Positions 27,598 to 38,253 of a stretch of DNA of 64,000 bases are shown here, in pieces (position 1 is the stretch's first letter; every line of letters starts with the position of its first letter). The position numbers were made by a program, and so were the translations under genes. A model generated the notes under the pieces. It was not told the origin of the DNA and did no database searches. It was given only the letters and a program-made list of their open reading frames with translations. The DNA is from Sphingomonas paucimobilis NBRC 13935 (lineage in GTDB: Bacteria; Pseudomonadota; Alphaproteobacteria; Sphingomonadales; Sphingomonadaceae): positions 1 through 64,000 of the forward strand of contig NZ_BBJS01000058.1 of assembly GCF_000739895.2 (NCBI RefSeq). Reading direction: 5' to 3'.

Positions 27598-28920
27598 ATG
27601 CCCGCATCTCCCAAGACCTTTCACGTCAAGTCCTTCGGCTGTCAGATGAACGTCTATGACGGCGAGCGCATGGCCGAGTTGATGGCCGCGCAAGGCCTGT
27701 CCGCGACCGACGACGCCAGCGCCGCCGATCTGGTGGTGCTCAACACCTGCCACATTCGCGAAAAGGCGACCGAGAAGGTCTATTCGGATATTGGCCGCCT
27801 GCGCAAGGACGCCGGCGAGCAGGGTCGCAAGCCCATGATCGCGGTCGCCGGCTGCGTCGCCCAGGCCGAAGGCGCGGAGATCGTCCGCCGCGCCAAGGTC
27901 GATGTGGTGGTGGGCCCGCAAGCCTATCACAATCTGCCCGAGCTGGTCGCCAAGGCGGTAGCAGGCGAGGCCGCGCTCGACACGGACATGCCGGTCGAGT
28001 CGAAATTCGCCCATCTGCCCGGCCGCCGCAAGGTCGGCCCCTCGGCCTTCCTGACCGTGCAGGAGGGATGCGACAAATTCTGCACCTATTGCGTGGTGCC
28101 CTATACGCGCGGGGCGGAGGTCAGCCGCTCCTTCTCGGCGATCGTCGACGAGGCCAAGGCGCTGGTGGATGCGGGCGCACGCGAGATCACGCTGCTGGGC
28201 CAGAACGTCAATGCGTGGAACGATGCCGACGATCGCGGCCTGCACGGCCTAATCCGCGAGCTGGACCGGATTTCGGGCCTTCACCGCATCCGCTATACGA
28301 CCAGCCATCCCAACGACATGACGCAAGGTCTGATCGACGCGCACCGCGATGTCGAAAGCCTGATGCCGTTCCTCCATCTGCCCGTCCAGTCGGGCAGCGA
28401 CCGCATCCTGAAGGCGATGAACCGCCAGCATACGCGCGACAGCTATATGCGCGTGATCGACCGCGTCCGCGCGGCGCGCCCCGATATCGCGCTGTCGGGC
28501 GACTTCATCGTCGGCTTCCCCGGCGAAACCGAGGAGGAGTTCGCCGACACGCTGAGCCTGGTCGATGCGATGGGCCATGCCCAGGCGTTCAGCTTCAAAT
28601 ACTCCCCCCGCCCCGGCACGCCTGCGGCCACCATGGCGGATCAGCTTCCGGCCGAGGTGATGGACGACCGGCTCCAGCGTTTGCAAGCCGCGCTCAACCG
28701 CGACCAGCATGCGTTCAACGCCGCCAGCGTCGGCCGCACCTGCACCGTCCTGATCGAGCGGCGCGGCAAGCTGCCCGGCCAGATGCTCGGCAAGTCGCCC
28801 TGGCTCCAGTCGGTCCACCTGATCGGCGACCATCAAATTGGCGACCTGATCGAGGTGGAACTGGTCGCAGCAGGCCCCAATTCGCTGACCGGGCAGGCGA
28901 AGGTGCGCGAAGCGGCGTAA
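27598..28920 (+). CDS. miaB: tRNA-2-methylthio-N6-dimethylallyladenosine synthase
   Basis: Radical-SAM methylthiotransferase acting on i6A37 of tRNA. 440 aa. The N-terminal UPF0004 domain has the three Cys of the second Fe-S cluster ([31 protein letters not shown]). The radical-SAM CxxxCxxC motif is CDKFCTYC (Cys158, Cys162, Cys165). A C-terminal TRAM domain covers about residues 370-437. ATG 27598 is close to plsC (64 bases) and starts the miaB-phoH-ybeY-ybeX order seen in many proteobacteria, though repeats separate miaB from phoH. Confidence 0.96.
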   Translation: MPASPKTFHVKSFGCQMNVYDGERMAELMAAQGLSATDDASAADLVVLNTCHIREKATEKVYSDIGRLRKDAGEQGRKPMIAVAGCVAQAEGAEIVRRAKVDVVVGPQAYHNLPELVAKAVAGEAALDTDMPVESKFAHLPGRRKVGPSAFLTVQEGCDKFCTYCVVPYTRGAEVSRSFSAIVDEAKALVDAGAREITLLGQNVNAWNDADDRGLHGLIRELDRISGLHRIRYTTSHPNDMTQGLIDAHRDVESLMPFLHLPVQSGSDRILKAMNRQHTRDSYMRVIDRVRAARPDIALSGDFIVGFPGETEEEFADTLSLVDAMGHAQAFSFKYSPRPGTPAATMADQLPAEVMDDRLQRLQAALNRDQHAFNAASVGRTCTVLIERRGKLPGQMLGKSPWLQSVHLIGDHQIGDLIEVELVAAGPNSLTGQAKVREAA

Positions 28921-28929
28921 CGCCCCCCC

Positions 28930-28967
28930 CCCCGTTCAGGCTGAGCGAAGTCGAAGCCCACGCCCTA
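28930..28967. repeat. REP-like element, single arm, copy 5
   Basis: Solitary copy caggctgagcgaagtcgaag (28937-28956), followed by cccacgccc, just after the miaB stop. There is no facing partner. Confidence 0.75.
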
Positions 28968-29033
28968 TCGTCACGATCGGAAGCCATTGGGTTGGCCCGA
29001 GGCGGAAAAGCCAAACGCGCCGCCGGATACGCC

Positions 29034-29065
29034 ATCTCCGCGCCTCCGCGTCTCCGCGCGCAAAA
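29034..29065. repeat. Copy of the ctccgcgcctccgcgtctccgcg repeat
   Basis: Purine/pyrimidine-biased sequence ctccgcgcctccgcgtctcc at about 29038-29057. It matches both arms of the inverted repeat between ruvC and ruvA (53886-54020). Together with REP copy 5 it fills the 240-base gap between miaB and phoH. Confidence 0.6.
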
Positions 29066-29160
29066 ACCTTGTCCCCGTCACACCTATGTCACGCAATTTC
29101 GCTGGCGTTCCGTGCCGGGCCATCCCATCTTGGCCGAAACACAGACGGTGAAAGGACCGC

Positions 29161-30159
<999 letters not shown>

Positions 30160-30247
30160 TTGGTCCTTTCGATGGCGTAACGCCGGAACTGTTGATAGGG
30201 GGCGGCGATTTCACACTCGTCCGCCCAGCCAACCCTGAAAGGCTCCG

Positions 30248-30763
30248 ATGATCGAGATTGCGCTGATCCACGAAGAGCCTTGGTCCGGCGACGAGGATAG
30301 CTGGGAGGCGATCGCCACCCGCGCCGCGCGCGCCGCGATCGAACGCACGCCGCATGGCCCCTTGCTGACCACGCCCGCGTCGATCGAAATCTCGGTCCGG
30401 CTGACCAGCGATGACGAGGTGCATGCGCTCAACCGCCAGTATCGGCAGAAGGACAAGCCGACCAACGTCCTCTCCTTCCCGATGGTGCAGCCCGATCTGA
30501 TCGAAACGGTGACGCAGAATTCGGACGATGGCGAGGTGCTGCTGGGCGATATCGTATTGGCCCATGGCGTCTGTATCGCGGAAGCGGCCGACCGTGGAAT
30601 TTCGCCCGAAACGCATGCGACTCATCTTCTGGTGCATGGCGTGCTGCATCTGCTAGGCTATGATCATATGCAGGATGACGAGGCCGAAGCGATGGAAGCG
30701 ATCGAACGCGACGCGCTGGCCAGCCTTGGCATCGCCGACCCTTATCTAGTGCGCGAGGACTGA
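30248..30763 (+). CDS. ybeY: Endoribonuclease YbeY
   Basis: Single-strand endoribonuclease needed for 16S rRNA 3'-end maturation and ribosome quality control. The 171-aa protein has the signature H-x3-H-x5-H metal site in LVHGVLHLLGYDH, and the RQKDKPTNVLSFP block with the essential arginine. It lies between phoH and ybeX, 9 bases before the latter. Confidence 0.96.
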   Translation: MIEIALIHEEPWSGDEDSWEAIATRAARAAIERTPHGPLLTTPASIEISVRLTSDDEVHALNRQYRQKDKPTNVLSFPMVQPDLIETVTQNSDDGEVLLGDIVLAHGVCIAEAADRGISPETHATHLLVHGVLHLLGYDHMQDDEAEAMEAIERDALASLGIADPYLVRED

Positions 30764-30772
30764 CACCCCCCG

Positions 30773-31678
30773 ATGGCCGACGGCCCCAGTAGCAGCACCG
30801 GCAACGGTGACTCCAACGAAAATGGTATATGGCGCGGGCTGAAAAGCCTGATCTTCGGGGAGGATCAGGAAGAATCGCTGCGCGATCAGCTCGAAGAGGC
30901 GATCGATCGGCATGAGGGCGATCCCGGCCCCGATGCCAAGGGCGATCTGACCCCGCTCGAGCGGCAGATGGTCCGCAATCTCCTCCATTTCGGCGAGCGT
31001 GATGCCGGGGATGTGGGTGTCCCCCGCGCCGACATCATCGCGGTGGAAGAGCGGACCACCTTCGACCATCTCGTCCAGATTTTCGCGGAAGCCGGGCATA
31101 GCCGCCTGCCCGTCTATCGAGAGACGCTCGATTCGATCATCGGCATGGTCCATATCAAGGACGTGTTCAACATCCTGGCCACCGGCGCGGAGCATCCTGC
31201 GACCATCGTCGGGTTGATCCGCGATCCGCTCTATGTGCCGATGTCGCGCGGCGCGCTCGATCTGCTCGCCGACATGCGCCAGAAGCGGGTGCATCTGGCG
31301 GTGGTGCTCGACGAATACTCCGGCACCGAGGGCCTCGTCACCATCGAGGATCTGATCGAGGAGATCGTCGGCGAAATCGAGGATGAGCATGACGAGGCGC
31401 CGCAGGCGATGCTCGTCCCGCTCGACGGCGGTGCCTGGGACGCCGATGCGCGTGTCGGGCTGGAAGAAGTCGGCCGCGCGGTCGACCCCGCGCTGGAAGA
31501 GGCCGAGGATGATGTCGACACGCTGGGCGGTCTCACCGCCGTGCTGGCGGGACAGGTGCCGCCGGTCGGGACCTGCATCGACCATCCCAGCGGCTGGCGG
31601 ATCGAGGTGACCAAGGCGGACGAGCGACGCATCCATCGTCTGCGTCTGCATCCGGCGGTGGCGACGGCGGAAGAATAG
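30773..31678 (+). CDS. ybeX: CBS-domain protein of the CorC/YbeX (hemolysin-like) family
   Basis: 301-aa cytoplasmic protein with two CBS domains (about residues 80-210; VPRADIIAVEERTTFDHLVQ begins the first) and a C-terminal CorC_HlyC domain (about 220-298). The family is linked to magnesium/cobalt efflux and, when next to ybeY, to ribosome metabolism. N-terminal 25 residues are Ser/Gly-rich. Third gene of the phoH-ybeY-ybeX cluster; REP copy 6 follows the stop. Confidence 0.9.
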   Translation: MADGPSSSTGNGDSNENGIWRGLKSLIFGEDQEESLRDQLEEAIDRHEGDPGPDAKGDLTPLERQMVRNLLHFGERDAGDVGVPRADIIAVEERTTFDHLVQIFAEAGHSRLPVYRETLDSIIGMVHIKDVFNILATGAEHPATIVGLIRDPLYVPMSRGALDLLADMRQKRVHLAVVLDEYSGTEGLVTIEDLIEEIVGEIEDEHDEAPQAMLVPLDGGAWDADARVGLEEVGRAVDPALEEAEDDVDTLGGLTAVLAGQVPPVGTCIDHPSGWRIEVTKADERRIHRLRLHPAVATAEE

Positions 31679-31682
31679 GGCC

Positions 31683-31776
31683 CTCAGCCTTCGACTGCGC
31701 TCGGGCCGAACGGAGGTTGGCATGCTTGCCCTTCCCCCTCGCTCCGTTTCGCCTGAGCGACGTCGAAGGCCATGCT
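31683..31776. repeat. REP-like inverted repeat pair, copy 6
   Basis: Arm ccttcgactgcgctcgggcc (31688-31707) faces arm cgcctgagcgacgtcgaagg (31750-31769). Both are diverged from the consensus but pair with each other. The rest of the 241-base gap before katA is AT-richer and must hold the katA promoter. Confidence 0.75.
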
Positions 31777-31919
31777 TTACCCTTCGTCCGGCCCCCCGAA
31801 GCCACCCACCCCGAAAATCACTCAATCGATCACAGACCGCATTTTAATACGTTATCGCGATCGAACCCTCTCCCCTATGGTCCGTTCAACAGGCCAGAAT
31901 GCTGCAAGGGAGAGTTCCG

Positions 31920-33476
31920 ATGGCAGATATCAAGAATCGTCTGACGACGACGGCCGGCGCACCGGTCGGTGACAACCAGAATTCGATCACCATCGGTCCG
32001 CGCGGGCCGCTGCTGCTCCAGGATTACCAGCTCATCGAGAAGCTGGCCCACCAGAATCGCGAGCGTATCCCCGAGCGTGTCGTCCATGCCAAGGGCTGGG
32101 GCGCGTTCGGCACGTTGACCGTCACCTCGACCGAGGTGACCCAATACACCAACGCCAAGTTGTTCAACGAGGTCGGCAAGAAGACCGATCTGCTGCTCCG
32201 CTTCTCGACCGTCGCGGGCGAGCAGGGCGCGGCCGATGCCGAGCGCGACGTGCGCGGCTTCTCGTTCAAATTCTATACCGAGGACGGCAACTGGGATCTG
32301 GTCGGCAACAATACGCCGATCTTCTTCGTGCGGGACCCGTATAAGTTTCCGGACTTCATTCGTACCCAGAAGCGCCATCCGCGCACCAATCTGCGTTCGC
32401 CGACCGCGATGTGGGATTTCTGGTCGTTGAGCCCGGAGTCGGTGCATCAGGTCACCATCCTGTTCTCCGACCGCGGCCTGCCCGTCGGCCCGCAATATAT
32501 GAACGGCTATGGCAGCCACACCTTCTCGTTCTGGAACGATGCGGGTGAGCGTTACTGGTGCAAGTTTCACTTCAAGACCCAGCAGGGCCACAAGCACTAC
32601 ACCAATGAGGAAGCTGCCGAAGTCATCGGCAAGAGCCGCGAATCCTATCAGGAGGAGCTGTACGGCGCGATCCATGAGGGCCGCTTCCCGAAATGGACGA
32701 TGTACGTCCAGGTGATGACCCAGGAACAGGCCAAGCACACCAGCTACAACCCGTTCGACCTGACCAAGGTGTGGCCGCATAGCGAGTTTCCGCTGATCGA
32801 GGTCGGTGAGATCGAGCTGAACAAGAACCCGGAAAACTATTTCGCGCAGGTCGAGCAGGCCGCCTTTTCGCCGTCGAACGTGGTGAAGGGTATCGGCTTC
32901 TCACCTGACAAGATGCTCCAGGGCCGGATCTTCTCCTATGCGGATGCCCATCGCTATCGCCTGGGCGCGCATTACGAGGCGTTGCCGGTCAACCAGCCCA
33001 AGGCGCCGGTCGCACATTATCACAAGGATGGCCTGCTCCGCTTCTTCGCGGACAATGGCAATCCAGACGCCTATTACGAGCCCAACAGCTTCGACGGTCC
33101 GGCGCAGGACCCGAGCTACAACGAGCCGCCGATGGAAGTCGAAGGCATCGCCAAGCGTTGGGAACAGCCGGTCGGCGACGATGACTTCGTCCAGCCGCGC
33201 GCGCTGTGGACCATGTTCTCGGACGAGCAGAAGGGCCGTCTGTATCACAATCTGGCGGCGGCGATGCACGGCATCCCCGACTTCATCATCGAGCGCCAGC
33301 TCGGCCATTTCGCCAAGGTCGATCCGGCCTATGCGCAAGGCGTCCGCGATGCGCTCGCCACGCTCGACAAGAGCGAGGAGGACCGTGAGACCCACAAGGA
33401 CGTGGATCGCATGGCCATGACCGAGCCGCACAAGAACACCGAAGCTGAAGCTCCCAAGTTCGAGGGCGCGAAATAA
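31920..33476 (+). CDS. katA: Catalase, monofunctional heme type
   Basis: Breaks down H2O2. 518 aa from ATG 31920, preceded by AAGGGAGAG. The catalytic His56 lies in [12 protein letters not shown] and the catalytic Asn in [11 protein letters not shown] (about 130); the proximal heme Tyr is in [14 protein letters not shown]. The size fits small-subunit catalases (clade 1 or 3) and excludes the large KatE type. No signal peptide, so cytoplasmic. A hairpin terminator follows. An OxyR site is expected upstream but I could not identify one with confidence. Confidence 0.95.
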   Translation: MADIKNRLTTTAGAPVGDNQNSITIGPRGPLLLQDYQLIEKLAHQNRERIPERVVHAKGWGAFGTLTVTSTEVTQYTNAKLFNEVGKKTDLLLRFSTVAGEQGAADAERDVRGFSFKFYTEDGNWDLVGNNTPIFFVRDPYKFPDFIRTQKRHPRTNLRSPTAMWDFWSLSPESVHQVTILFSDRGLPVGPQYMNGYGSHTFSFWNDAGERYWCKFHFKTQQGHKHYTNEEAAEVIGKSRESYQEELYGAIHEGRFPKWTMYVQVMTQEQAKHTSYNPFDLTKVWPHSEFPLIEVGEIELNKNPENYFAQVEQAAFSPSNVVKGIGFSPDKMLQGRIFSYADAHRYRLGAHYEALPVNQPKAPVAHYHKDGLLRFFADNGNPDAYYEPNSFDGPAQDPSYNEPPMEVEGIAKRWEQPVGDDDFVQPRALWTMFSDEQKGRLYHNLAAAMHGIPDFIIERQLGHFAKVDPAYAQGVRDALATLDKSEEDRETHKDVDRMAMTEPHKNTEAEAPKFEGAK

Positions 33477-33500
33477 CTCCCTGACCTTCGCGCCTTCGAC

Positions 33501-33543
33501 GGCCGCCGGTGCGCTCCCTAAACACCGGCGGCCAACCCTTTTC
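33501..33543 (+). terminator. Rho-independent terminator of katA
   Basis: GGCCGCCGGTG pairs with CACCGGCGGCC around a 12-base loop and is followed by AACCCTTTT. It lies 25 bases after the katA stop. Confidence 0.75.
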
Positions 33544-33614
33544 GCGCACGATGACGGTCAGGTCCTCGTGCGCAACCCCTTCCCCCCGCGCGCCGCCATG
33601 CGTATCTCAGGACC

Positions 33615-34943
33615 ATGCGCAAACACGTCCTGATCCTGCTCGGCATCATCATTCTGATCGGCATTGCCGTCGTCACCTGGCTGGCCTGGCCCGATACCGC
33701 GCGGCTGAGCGTCGATCAGGTCGCGGGCAAGCAGCCCATGATCAGCGCGCCGCGCGAACAGGTCATCCCGACCGTCAACATCGCCAAGCCGGTCGGCTGG
33801 GCCCAGGGGGCCAAGCCCCAGGTGGCGGCCGGACTGGCAATCCAGCCCTTTGCCACCGGCCTCGATCATCCCCGTTGGCTGTACCAACTGCCCAATGGCG
33901 ATGTGCTGGTCGCCGAGACCAATTCGCCGCCACGTCCCGCCGCCGGGATCACGCAGCGGGTGATGAACTTCTTCCTGGGTCGCGCCGGGGCGGCGGTGCC
34001 TTCGGCCAACCGAATCACGCTGCTGCGCGACACCAATGGCGACGGCGTGGCCGATAGGAAGACCGCCTTCATGACCGGGCTCAATTCGCCCTTCGGCATG
34101 GTGCTGTTCGACGGTTATCTGTACATCGCCGATAACGATGCGCTGGTCCGCGTGCCCTATCGCGAGGGCGAGACGCAGATGACGGCCAAGCCCGAAAAGG
34201 TCGTGCCGCTGGCGCCGGCGGGCAATCACTGGGCGCGCAACGTCATCGCCGCCGAGGATGGCAAGACGCTCTATGTCTCGGTCGGTTCGGCCAGCAATAT
34301 CGCCGAAAACGGGATGGCCGCCGAAAAGAATCGCGCCGCCATCCTGCAGGTGTGGCCGAAGGACAAATATTGGCGCATCTATGCCGCCGGCCTGCGCAAT
34401 CCGGTCGGCATGGCGCTGAACCCGATCAACAACCGGCTATGGACGGTGGTGAACGAGCGTGACATGCTCGGCTCGGACCTGGCGCCCGATTATCTGACCC
34501 AGATCGAGTTGGGCGATCACTTCGGCTGGCCCTGGTATTATTGGGGCGGCTATCCCGACGATCGGGTCGAGCCCGCGAACCCCGCACTCCAGCAATATGT
34601 GAAGCGCCCCGATTATGCGCTGGGCCCGCATGTCGCCGCGCTGGGCCTGACCTTCTCGCAGGGCGCCAAGCTGGGCGACCGTTATGCGCGCGGCGCGTTC
34701 ATCGGCGAACATGGTTCGTGGAACCGCAAGCCGGCCTCGGGCTACAAGGTCGCGTTCGTGCCGTTCGGCGCCAATGGCTTCCCGGTGCCTGGTGCCAAGC
34801 CGATCGACGTGGTCAGCGGCTTTCTCGACGCCAAGGGCGAGGCGCAGGGCCGGCCGGTCGGCGTGATCGTCGACAAGGCGGGCGGGCTTCTGGTCGCCGA
34901 CGATGTCGGCAATGTCGTGTGGCGGGTCAGCGCGGCGAAATGA
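33615..34943 (+). CDS. PQQ-dependent sugar dehydrogenase (L-sorbosone dehydrogenase-like), membrane-anchored
   Basis: 442-aa protein with an N-terminal hydrophobic anchor (residues 4-27, LILLGIIILIGIAVVTWLAW) and a periplasmic six-blade propeller of the glucose/sorbosone dehydrogenase (GSDH) group. Blade motifs include ATGLDHPRWLYQLPNGDVLVAE, DTNGDGVAD, FGMVLFDGYLYIADND, AAGLRNPVGMALNP and FIGEHGSWNR. The fold is firm; PQQ use and substrate are inferred from the family. No PQQ synthesis genes are in the window. Confidence 0.88.
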   Translation: MRKHVLILLGIIILIGIAVVTWLAWPDTARLSVDQVAGKQPMISAPREQVIPTVNIAKPVGWAQGAKPQVAAGLAIQPFATGLDHPRWLYQLPNGDVLVAETNSPPRPAAGITQRVMNFFLGRAGAAVPSANRITLLRDTNGDGVADRKTAFMTGLNSPFGMVLFDGYLYIADNDALVRVPYREGETQMTAKPEKVVPLAPAGNHWARNVIAAEDGKTLYVSVGSASNIAENGMAAEKNRAAILQVWPKDKYWRIYAAGLRNPVGMALNPINNRLWTVVNERDMLGSDLAPDYLTQIELGDHFGWPWYYWGGYPDDRVEPANPALQQYVKRPDYALGPHVAALGLTFSQGAKLGDRYARGAFIGEHGSWNRKPASGYKVAFVPFGANGFPVPGAKPIDVVSGFLDAKGEAQGRPVGVIVDKAGGLLVADDVGNVVWRVSAAK

Positions 34944-34950
34944 CCTTGCG

Positions 34951-34980
34951 GGACGGGAGCCGGCGACGGCTCCCGTCCGA
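34951..34980. terminator. Hairpin between convergent genes, possible bidirectional terminator
   Basis: GGACGGGAGCCG pairs with CGGCTCCCGTCC around GCGA. There is no T-run on either strand, so termination is only presumed from its place between convergent stops. Confidence 0.5.
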
Positions 34981-34986
34981 CAACGA

Positions 34987-35616
34987 TCAGGCCGGTTTCA
35001 CCCGCAGCAGGGCCAGGCCAAAGCCCATGAAGATGGCGCCCGTCACGCGGTTGAACGCGCGCTTGACCGCCGGCCTGTTGAGGTAACGCGACAGCGAACG
35101 CCCGCCGAGCGCATAGATGGCGTACCAGAAGGCCTCGATGACCGCGAAAGTGCCGACAAGGATCGCGAACTGAAGCACCTGCGCTCTGGCCGGATTGATG
35201 AATTGCGGCAGGAATGCCACGGCGAACAGGATCAGCTTGGGATTGCTGATACCGATGAGAAAACCGCCCCGGAACACGGCTGTCCTCGACATGCTCGGCA
35301 TGATCACGCCTTCGCTGACATCGATCGGGGCACTGTCCGCCCGCCATGCCTTGACGCCCAGGAACAACAGATAGGCGACACCCGCATAGCGGATCACCTC
35401 GAACGCTCCCGGGAGTGCCAGGAGCAGCGTCGTCAGGCCGGCGGCGGACGCGGCCAATACGAGCACCACGGCGGACAGGCACCCCGCCATGGCCGCAACG
35501 CTGCGCTTCAGCCCGAGATCGACCGAGCGGGTCATGATGTGAAGCATGTTGGGGCCCGGCGTGCCCGACAGAAGAAATACGGCTCCGACAAAGAGCCACC
35601 AAGTGTGCAGCGCCAT
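34987..35616 (-). CDS. LysE/RhtB family amino-acid exporter
   Basis: 209-aa inner-membrane exporter with about six helices. The family start FVGAVFLLSGTPGPNMLHIM (G-x-PGPN motif) and the mid-protein block FRGGFLIGISNPKLILFAVAFLPQF are diagnostic of LysE translocators. Substrate unknown; family members export threonine, homoserine or lysine. Single minus-strand gene with its stop 44 bases from the convergent sugar dehydrogenase gene. Confidence 0.92.
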   Translation of the reverse strand: MALHTWWLFVGAVFLLSGTPGPNMLHIMTRSVDLGLKRSVAAMAGCLSAVVLVLAASAAGLTTLLLALPGAFEVIRYAGVAYLLFLGVKAWRADSAPIDVSEGVIMPSMSRTAVFRGGFLIGISNPKLILFAVAFLPQFINPARAQVLQFAILVGTFAVIEAFWYAIYALGGRSLSRYLNRPAVKRAFNRVTGAIFMGFGLALLRVKPA

Positions 35617-35770
35617 CGATGCTCCCTTTTGCCGCCTGCGGTGTTACGGAATTGTTCTAAGAGCCGTAGGCCAGGACGGCAAATGGCCGGCACGACCTCA
35701 CCAGCAGCGACATCCTCCGTCAGCGCAATTCGCGCCCCCTCCCTTAGCAGCAGGAGGATGAAGAACCGTT

Positions 35771-36073
35771 TTACTTCAAAAGCTTCGGCGCCTCCGAGCG
35801 GATCACCGCCTCGATCTGCCCGGAAAAGAGCGACAGGAACGCCGGCAGGTGGACCACGGCATGGACCTTGTCCTCGAACACGGTCGCCTGCGCCGCGACC
35901 GACTGTCCCATCGCGCCGACGGTGAAGTGCATCGTGTCGCCGTCCCAGCGATGCTCGACCGTGGCGCCGCCGGGGATCAGCCGGCCGATCTTGCCGACTC
36001 CACCGTCCAGGCGTTCGCGCACCGCCGCCTTGCCGAGCTTGTGCGGGATATCGAGGGAAATCGGGGCGCTCAT
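35771..36073 (-). CDS. Polyhydroxyalkanoic acid system family protein
   Basis: 100-aa protein similar to the PHA granule-region family (PF09650): start [23 protein letters not shown], then a beta-rich body and the C-terminal [17 protein letters not shown]. No PHA synthase is nearby. It overlaps the upstream VOC gene by 4 bases (ATGA), so the two are one operon. Confidence 0.85.
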   Translation of the reverse strand: MSAPISLDIPHKLGKAAVRERLDGGVGKIGRLIPGGATVEHRWDGDTMHFTVGAMGQSVAAQATVFEDKVHAVVHLPAFLSLFSGQIEAVIRSEAPKLLK

Positions 36074-36501
36074 GCGGTCATCTCCGTGGCAAAGAGCATC
36101 GCGTCGTCGGCAAAGGCCTTGAACTCCAGCGCATTGCCGCTGGGGTCGCGGAAGAACATCGTCGCCTGCTCGCCCGGCTGCCCCTTGAACCGGACATAGG
36201 GCGCGATGCCAAAGGATATGCCCGCCGCCTCCACCTGCGCGGCCAATGCCTCCCAGTCGGCCATGGTCAGTACGACACCGAAATGCGGCACCGGCACCTG
36301 ATGGCCATCAACCGCATTCTCGACCGTGACCGGCTCGGCCGCCGGGTCGAGATGGGCAACGATCTGATGCCCGAACAGGTCGAAGTCGATCCAATGATCG
36401 CTGGACCGCCCTTCGGCACAGCCGAGGACCCGGCCGTAGAAATGCCGAGCGGCCGCCAGATCATGGACCGGGAAGGCGAGATGGAAGGGGCGAAGGGTCA
36501 T
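36070..36501 (-). CDS. VOC-family (glyoxalase/dioxygenase superfamily) protein
   Basis: 143-aa protein with paired beta-alpha-beta-beta-beta modules. N-terminal [22 protein letters not shown], and C-terminal [17 protein letters not shown] carrying the Glu metal ligand; the His ligand is in FHLAF. Likely a metal-dependent lyase or dioxygenase-like enzyme of unknown substrate. First gene of a two-gene unit with the PHA-system protein. Confidence 0.88.
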   Translation of the reverse strand: MTLRPFHLAFPVHDLAAARHFYGRVLGCAEGRSSDHWIDFDLFGHQIVAHLDPAAEPVTVENAVDGHQVPVPHFGVVLTMADWEALAAQVEAAGISFGIAPYVRFKGQPGEQATMFFRDPSGNALEFKAFADDAMLFATEMTA

Positions 36502-36540
36502 ATAGGAAAGCTAGGGTGACGGGGGCCGTTTTGCCACCCT

Positions 36541-36622
36541 TTCCTCCCCAAGGGGCTTCATCATCTGGCACACCTCATCGCACGCTTTCCGACCATGCTT
36601 CGGGCGCCCCTCACGGGGAGGA
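36541..36622. repeat. Inverted repeat of the ctcccc/ggggag family, copy c (diverged)
   Basis: Arms tcctccccaagggg (36542-36555) and cccctcacggggagg (36607-36621) flank a diverged body. It lies in the 172-base gap between the VOC gene and lnt. Confidence 0.55.
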
Positions 36623-36673
36623 TCGCGTCATCCGCATTGCTCCTGTCATGAGCACGCGCCATAGCCTGTCGCC

Positions 36674-38212
36674 GTGACCCGCTATCCCGCCCTTATCGCG
36701 CTGCTTGCCGGTGCCGTCGCCGCCTGTGGCTTTGCCCCGCTCGACCTTTGGCCGCTGTTGCTGGCCGGGTTGATCGTCCTGCTGGCGCTTGTCCATGACG
36801 CGTCCACCATGCGCGGCGCGCTATGGCGTGGATGGGCATTCGGGGTCGGGCATTTCACGATCAACAACAACTGGTTCCAGCACGCCTTCGACTTCCAGGA
36901 CAAGATGCCCCCCGTGCTGGGCTATTTCGCCGCGGTCGGGCTGGCACTGTATCTGGCGATCTTCCCGATGGCGGCGGCGGGTGTGGCGTGGCGGTTTCGC
37001 GGGCGGCGGCCGGATGCGGCCTATGTCCTGATCTTCGGCGCCGCGTGGATCGCGACCGAATACTTACGCGCGCGGCTCTTCACCGGCTATGCCTGGGACC
37101 CGCTGTCGGTCGCGTGGCTGCCCGTCATCGGCGTCGCACGGATGAGCGCGTTCGTCGGCACCTATGCGCTGTCGGGGCTGACCGTCGTGCTGGCGGGCGC
37201 GATCTGGCTGGGCTTGCGGCGGCGCTGGCATTTGGCGGTGGTGATGGTGCCCGCGACCGGAGTCGCCGCGCTGTCCGCCCCCCTCACCCGTGCGCCAGGA
37301 CCGGCGGCCGACGCGCCGCTGGTCCGCGTCGTGCAGCCCAATATCGGCCAGGACCAGCGCGGCGAGAGTGACGGCCCGCTCCTCCTGCGCACGCTGACCG
37401 GCCTGTCGGGTCGGTCGGGTCCGCGTCCGCGCCTGGTCGTCTGGCCCGAGGGCGTGGTGCGCGACATGATCGAGGATGGCTATCCCGACTGGGCCTATTT
37501 CGGGTTCAACTATGCCCCGCCCGCCTGGACGCGCCGCCAGATCGCCAATGTGCTGGGTCCGCGCGATGCCGCGCTGGTCGGCGGCACCGCGCTCAACTTC
37601 TCGTCCGATCGGCGGCGGGTAACGAGCGCCACCAACAGCGTCTTCGCGATCAACCCGCGCGCGCAGATCATCGGTCGCTATGACAAGGCACATCTGGTGC
37701 CCTATGGCGAATATCTGCCCATGCCCTGGCTGCTCAAGCCGCTGGGGCTGGCGCGGCTCGTGCCCGGCGACATGGACTTCAGCGCGGGCCCCGGCCCCCG
37801 CAATCTGCGCCTTCCCGTTTTCGGGCAAGTGGGGGTGCAGATCTGCTATGAGATCATCTTCTCGGGCCAGGTGGTCGATGAGGCGCATCGCCCCCGCTTG
37901 CTCTTCAACCCGTCCAACGATGCCTGGTTCGGTCGCTGGGGTCCGCCGCAGCATCTGGCGCAGGCGCGGATGCGCGCGATCGAGGAAGGGCTGCCCATCA
38001 TCCGTTCCACGCCCAACGGCATTTCGGCCATCATCGCCGCGGACGGGCGGCTGCTCGCGACGGTCCCGCATCTGACCGCCGGGGCGGCCGAAGCCCCCCT
38101 GCCCGCCGCGCTGCCGCCGACGGTCTTCTCGCGGCTCGGCAACATGCTGGCGCTGGCCGTCGCCATGGCGCTGGCCGCGATCGGCGTTGCCATAAGGCGC
38201 CGCGCCCGCTAG
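36674..38212 (+). CDS. lnt: Apolipoprotein N-acyltransferase
   Basis: Adds the third acyl chain to lipoproteins at the inner membrane, the last step of maturation. 512 aa from GTG 36674. Six or more N-terminal helices precede a nitrilase domain with the complete triad: Glu259 (VWPEGVVRD), Lys338 (YDKAHLVPYGEYLP) and Cys391 (QICYEIIF). A final helix lies at about 490-507. Consistent with several lipoproteins coded in this window. metK follows after a short operator-containing leader. Confidence 0.95.
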   Translation: MTRYPALIALLAGAVAACGFAPLDLWPLLLAGLIVLLALVHDASTMRGALWRGWAFGVGHFTINNNWFQHAFDFQDKMPPVLGYFAAVGLALYLAIFPMAAAGVAWRFRGRRPDAAYVLIFGAAWIATEYLRARLFTGYAWDPLSVAWLPVIGVARMSAFVGTYALSGLTVVLAGAIWLGLRRRWHLAVVMVPATGVAALSAPLTRAPGPAADAPLVRVVQPNIGQDQRGESDGPLLLRTLTGLSGRSGPRPRLVVWPEGVVRDMIEDGYPDWAYFGFNYAPPAWTRRQIANVLGPRDAALVGGTALNFSSDRRRVTSATNSVFAINPRAQIIGRYDKAHLVPYGEYLPMPWLLKPLGLARLVPGDMDFSAGPGPRNLRLPVFGQVGVQICYEIIFSGQVVDEAHRPRLLFNPSNDAWFGRWGPPQHLAQARMRAIEEGLPIIRSTPNGISAIIAADGRLLATVPHLTAGAAEAPLPAALPPTVFSRLGNMLALAVAMALAAIGVAIRRRAR

Positions 38213-38216
38213 GAGA

Positions 38217-38238
38217 GATATAAAGCTATCTTTATATC
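38217..38238 (+). promoter_or_regulatory. Inverted repeat in the metK leader, candidate ArsR-family (SahR/SamR-like) operator
   Basis: GATATAAAG (38217-38225), spacer CTAT, and CTTTATATC (38230-38238) form a perfect 9-bp inverted repeat. It begins 4 bases after the lnt stop and ends 15 bases before the metK start. AT-rich palindromes of the ATATAAAG/CTTTATAT kind are, to my recollection, associated with ArsR-type regulators of SAM-cycle genes in proteobacteria. It could instead act as an RNA hairpin next to the ribosome site. Confidence 0.55.
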
Positions 38239-38253
38239 CTTATGAGGACGGGA

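Noticed and set aside
29034-29065. Coding exon-like Arg/Pro-rich frame upstream of phoH
   Set aside because: The sequence is a repeat copy shared with the ruvC-ruvA gap and has no ribosome site.
38213-38253. SAM riboswitch before metK
   Set aside because: Only 41 bases separate lnt and metK, too short for known SAM aptamers, and the conserved aptamer cores are absent.
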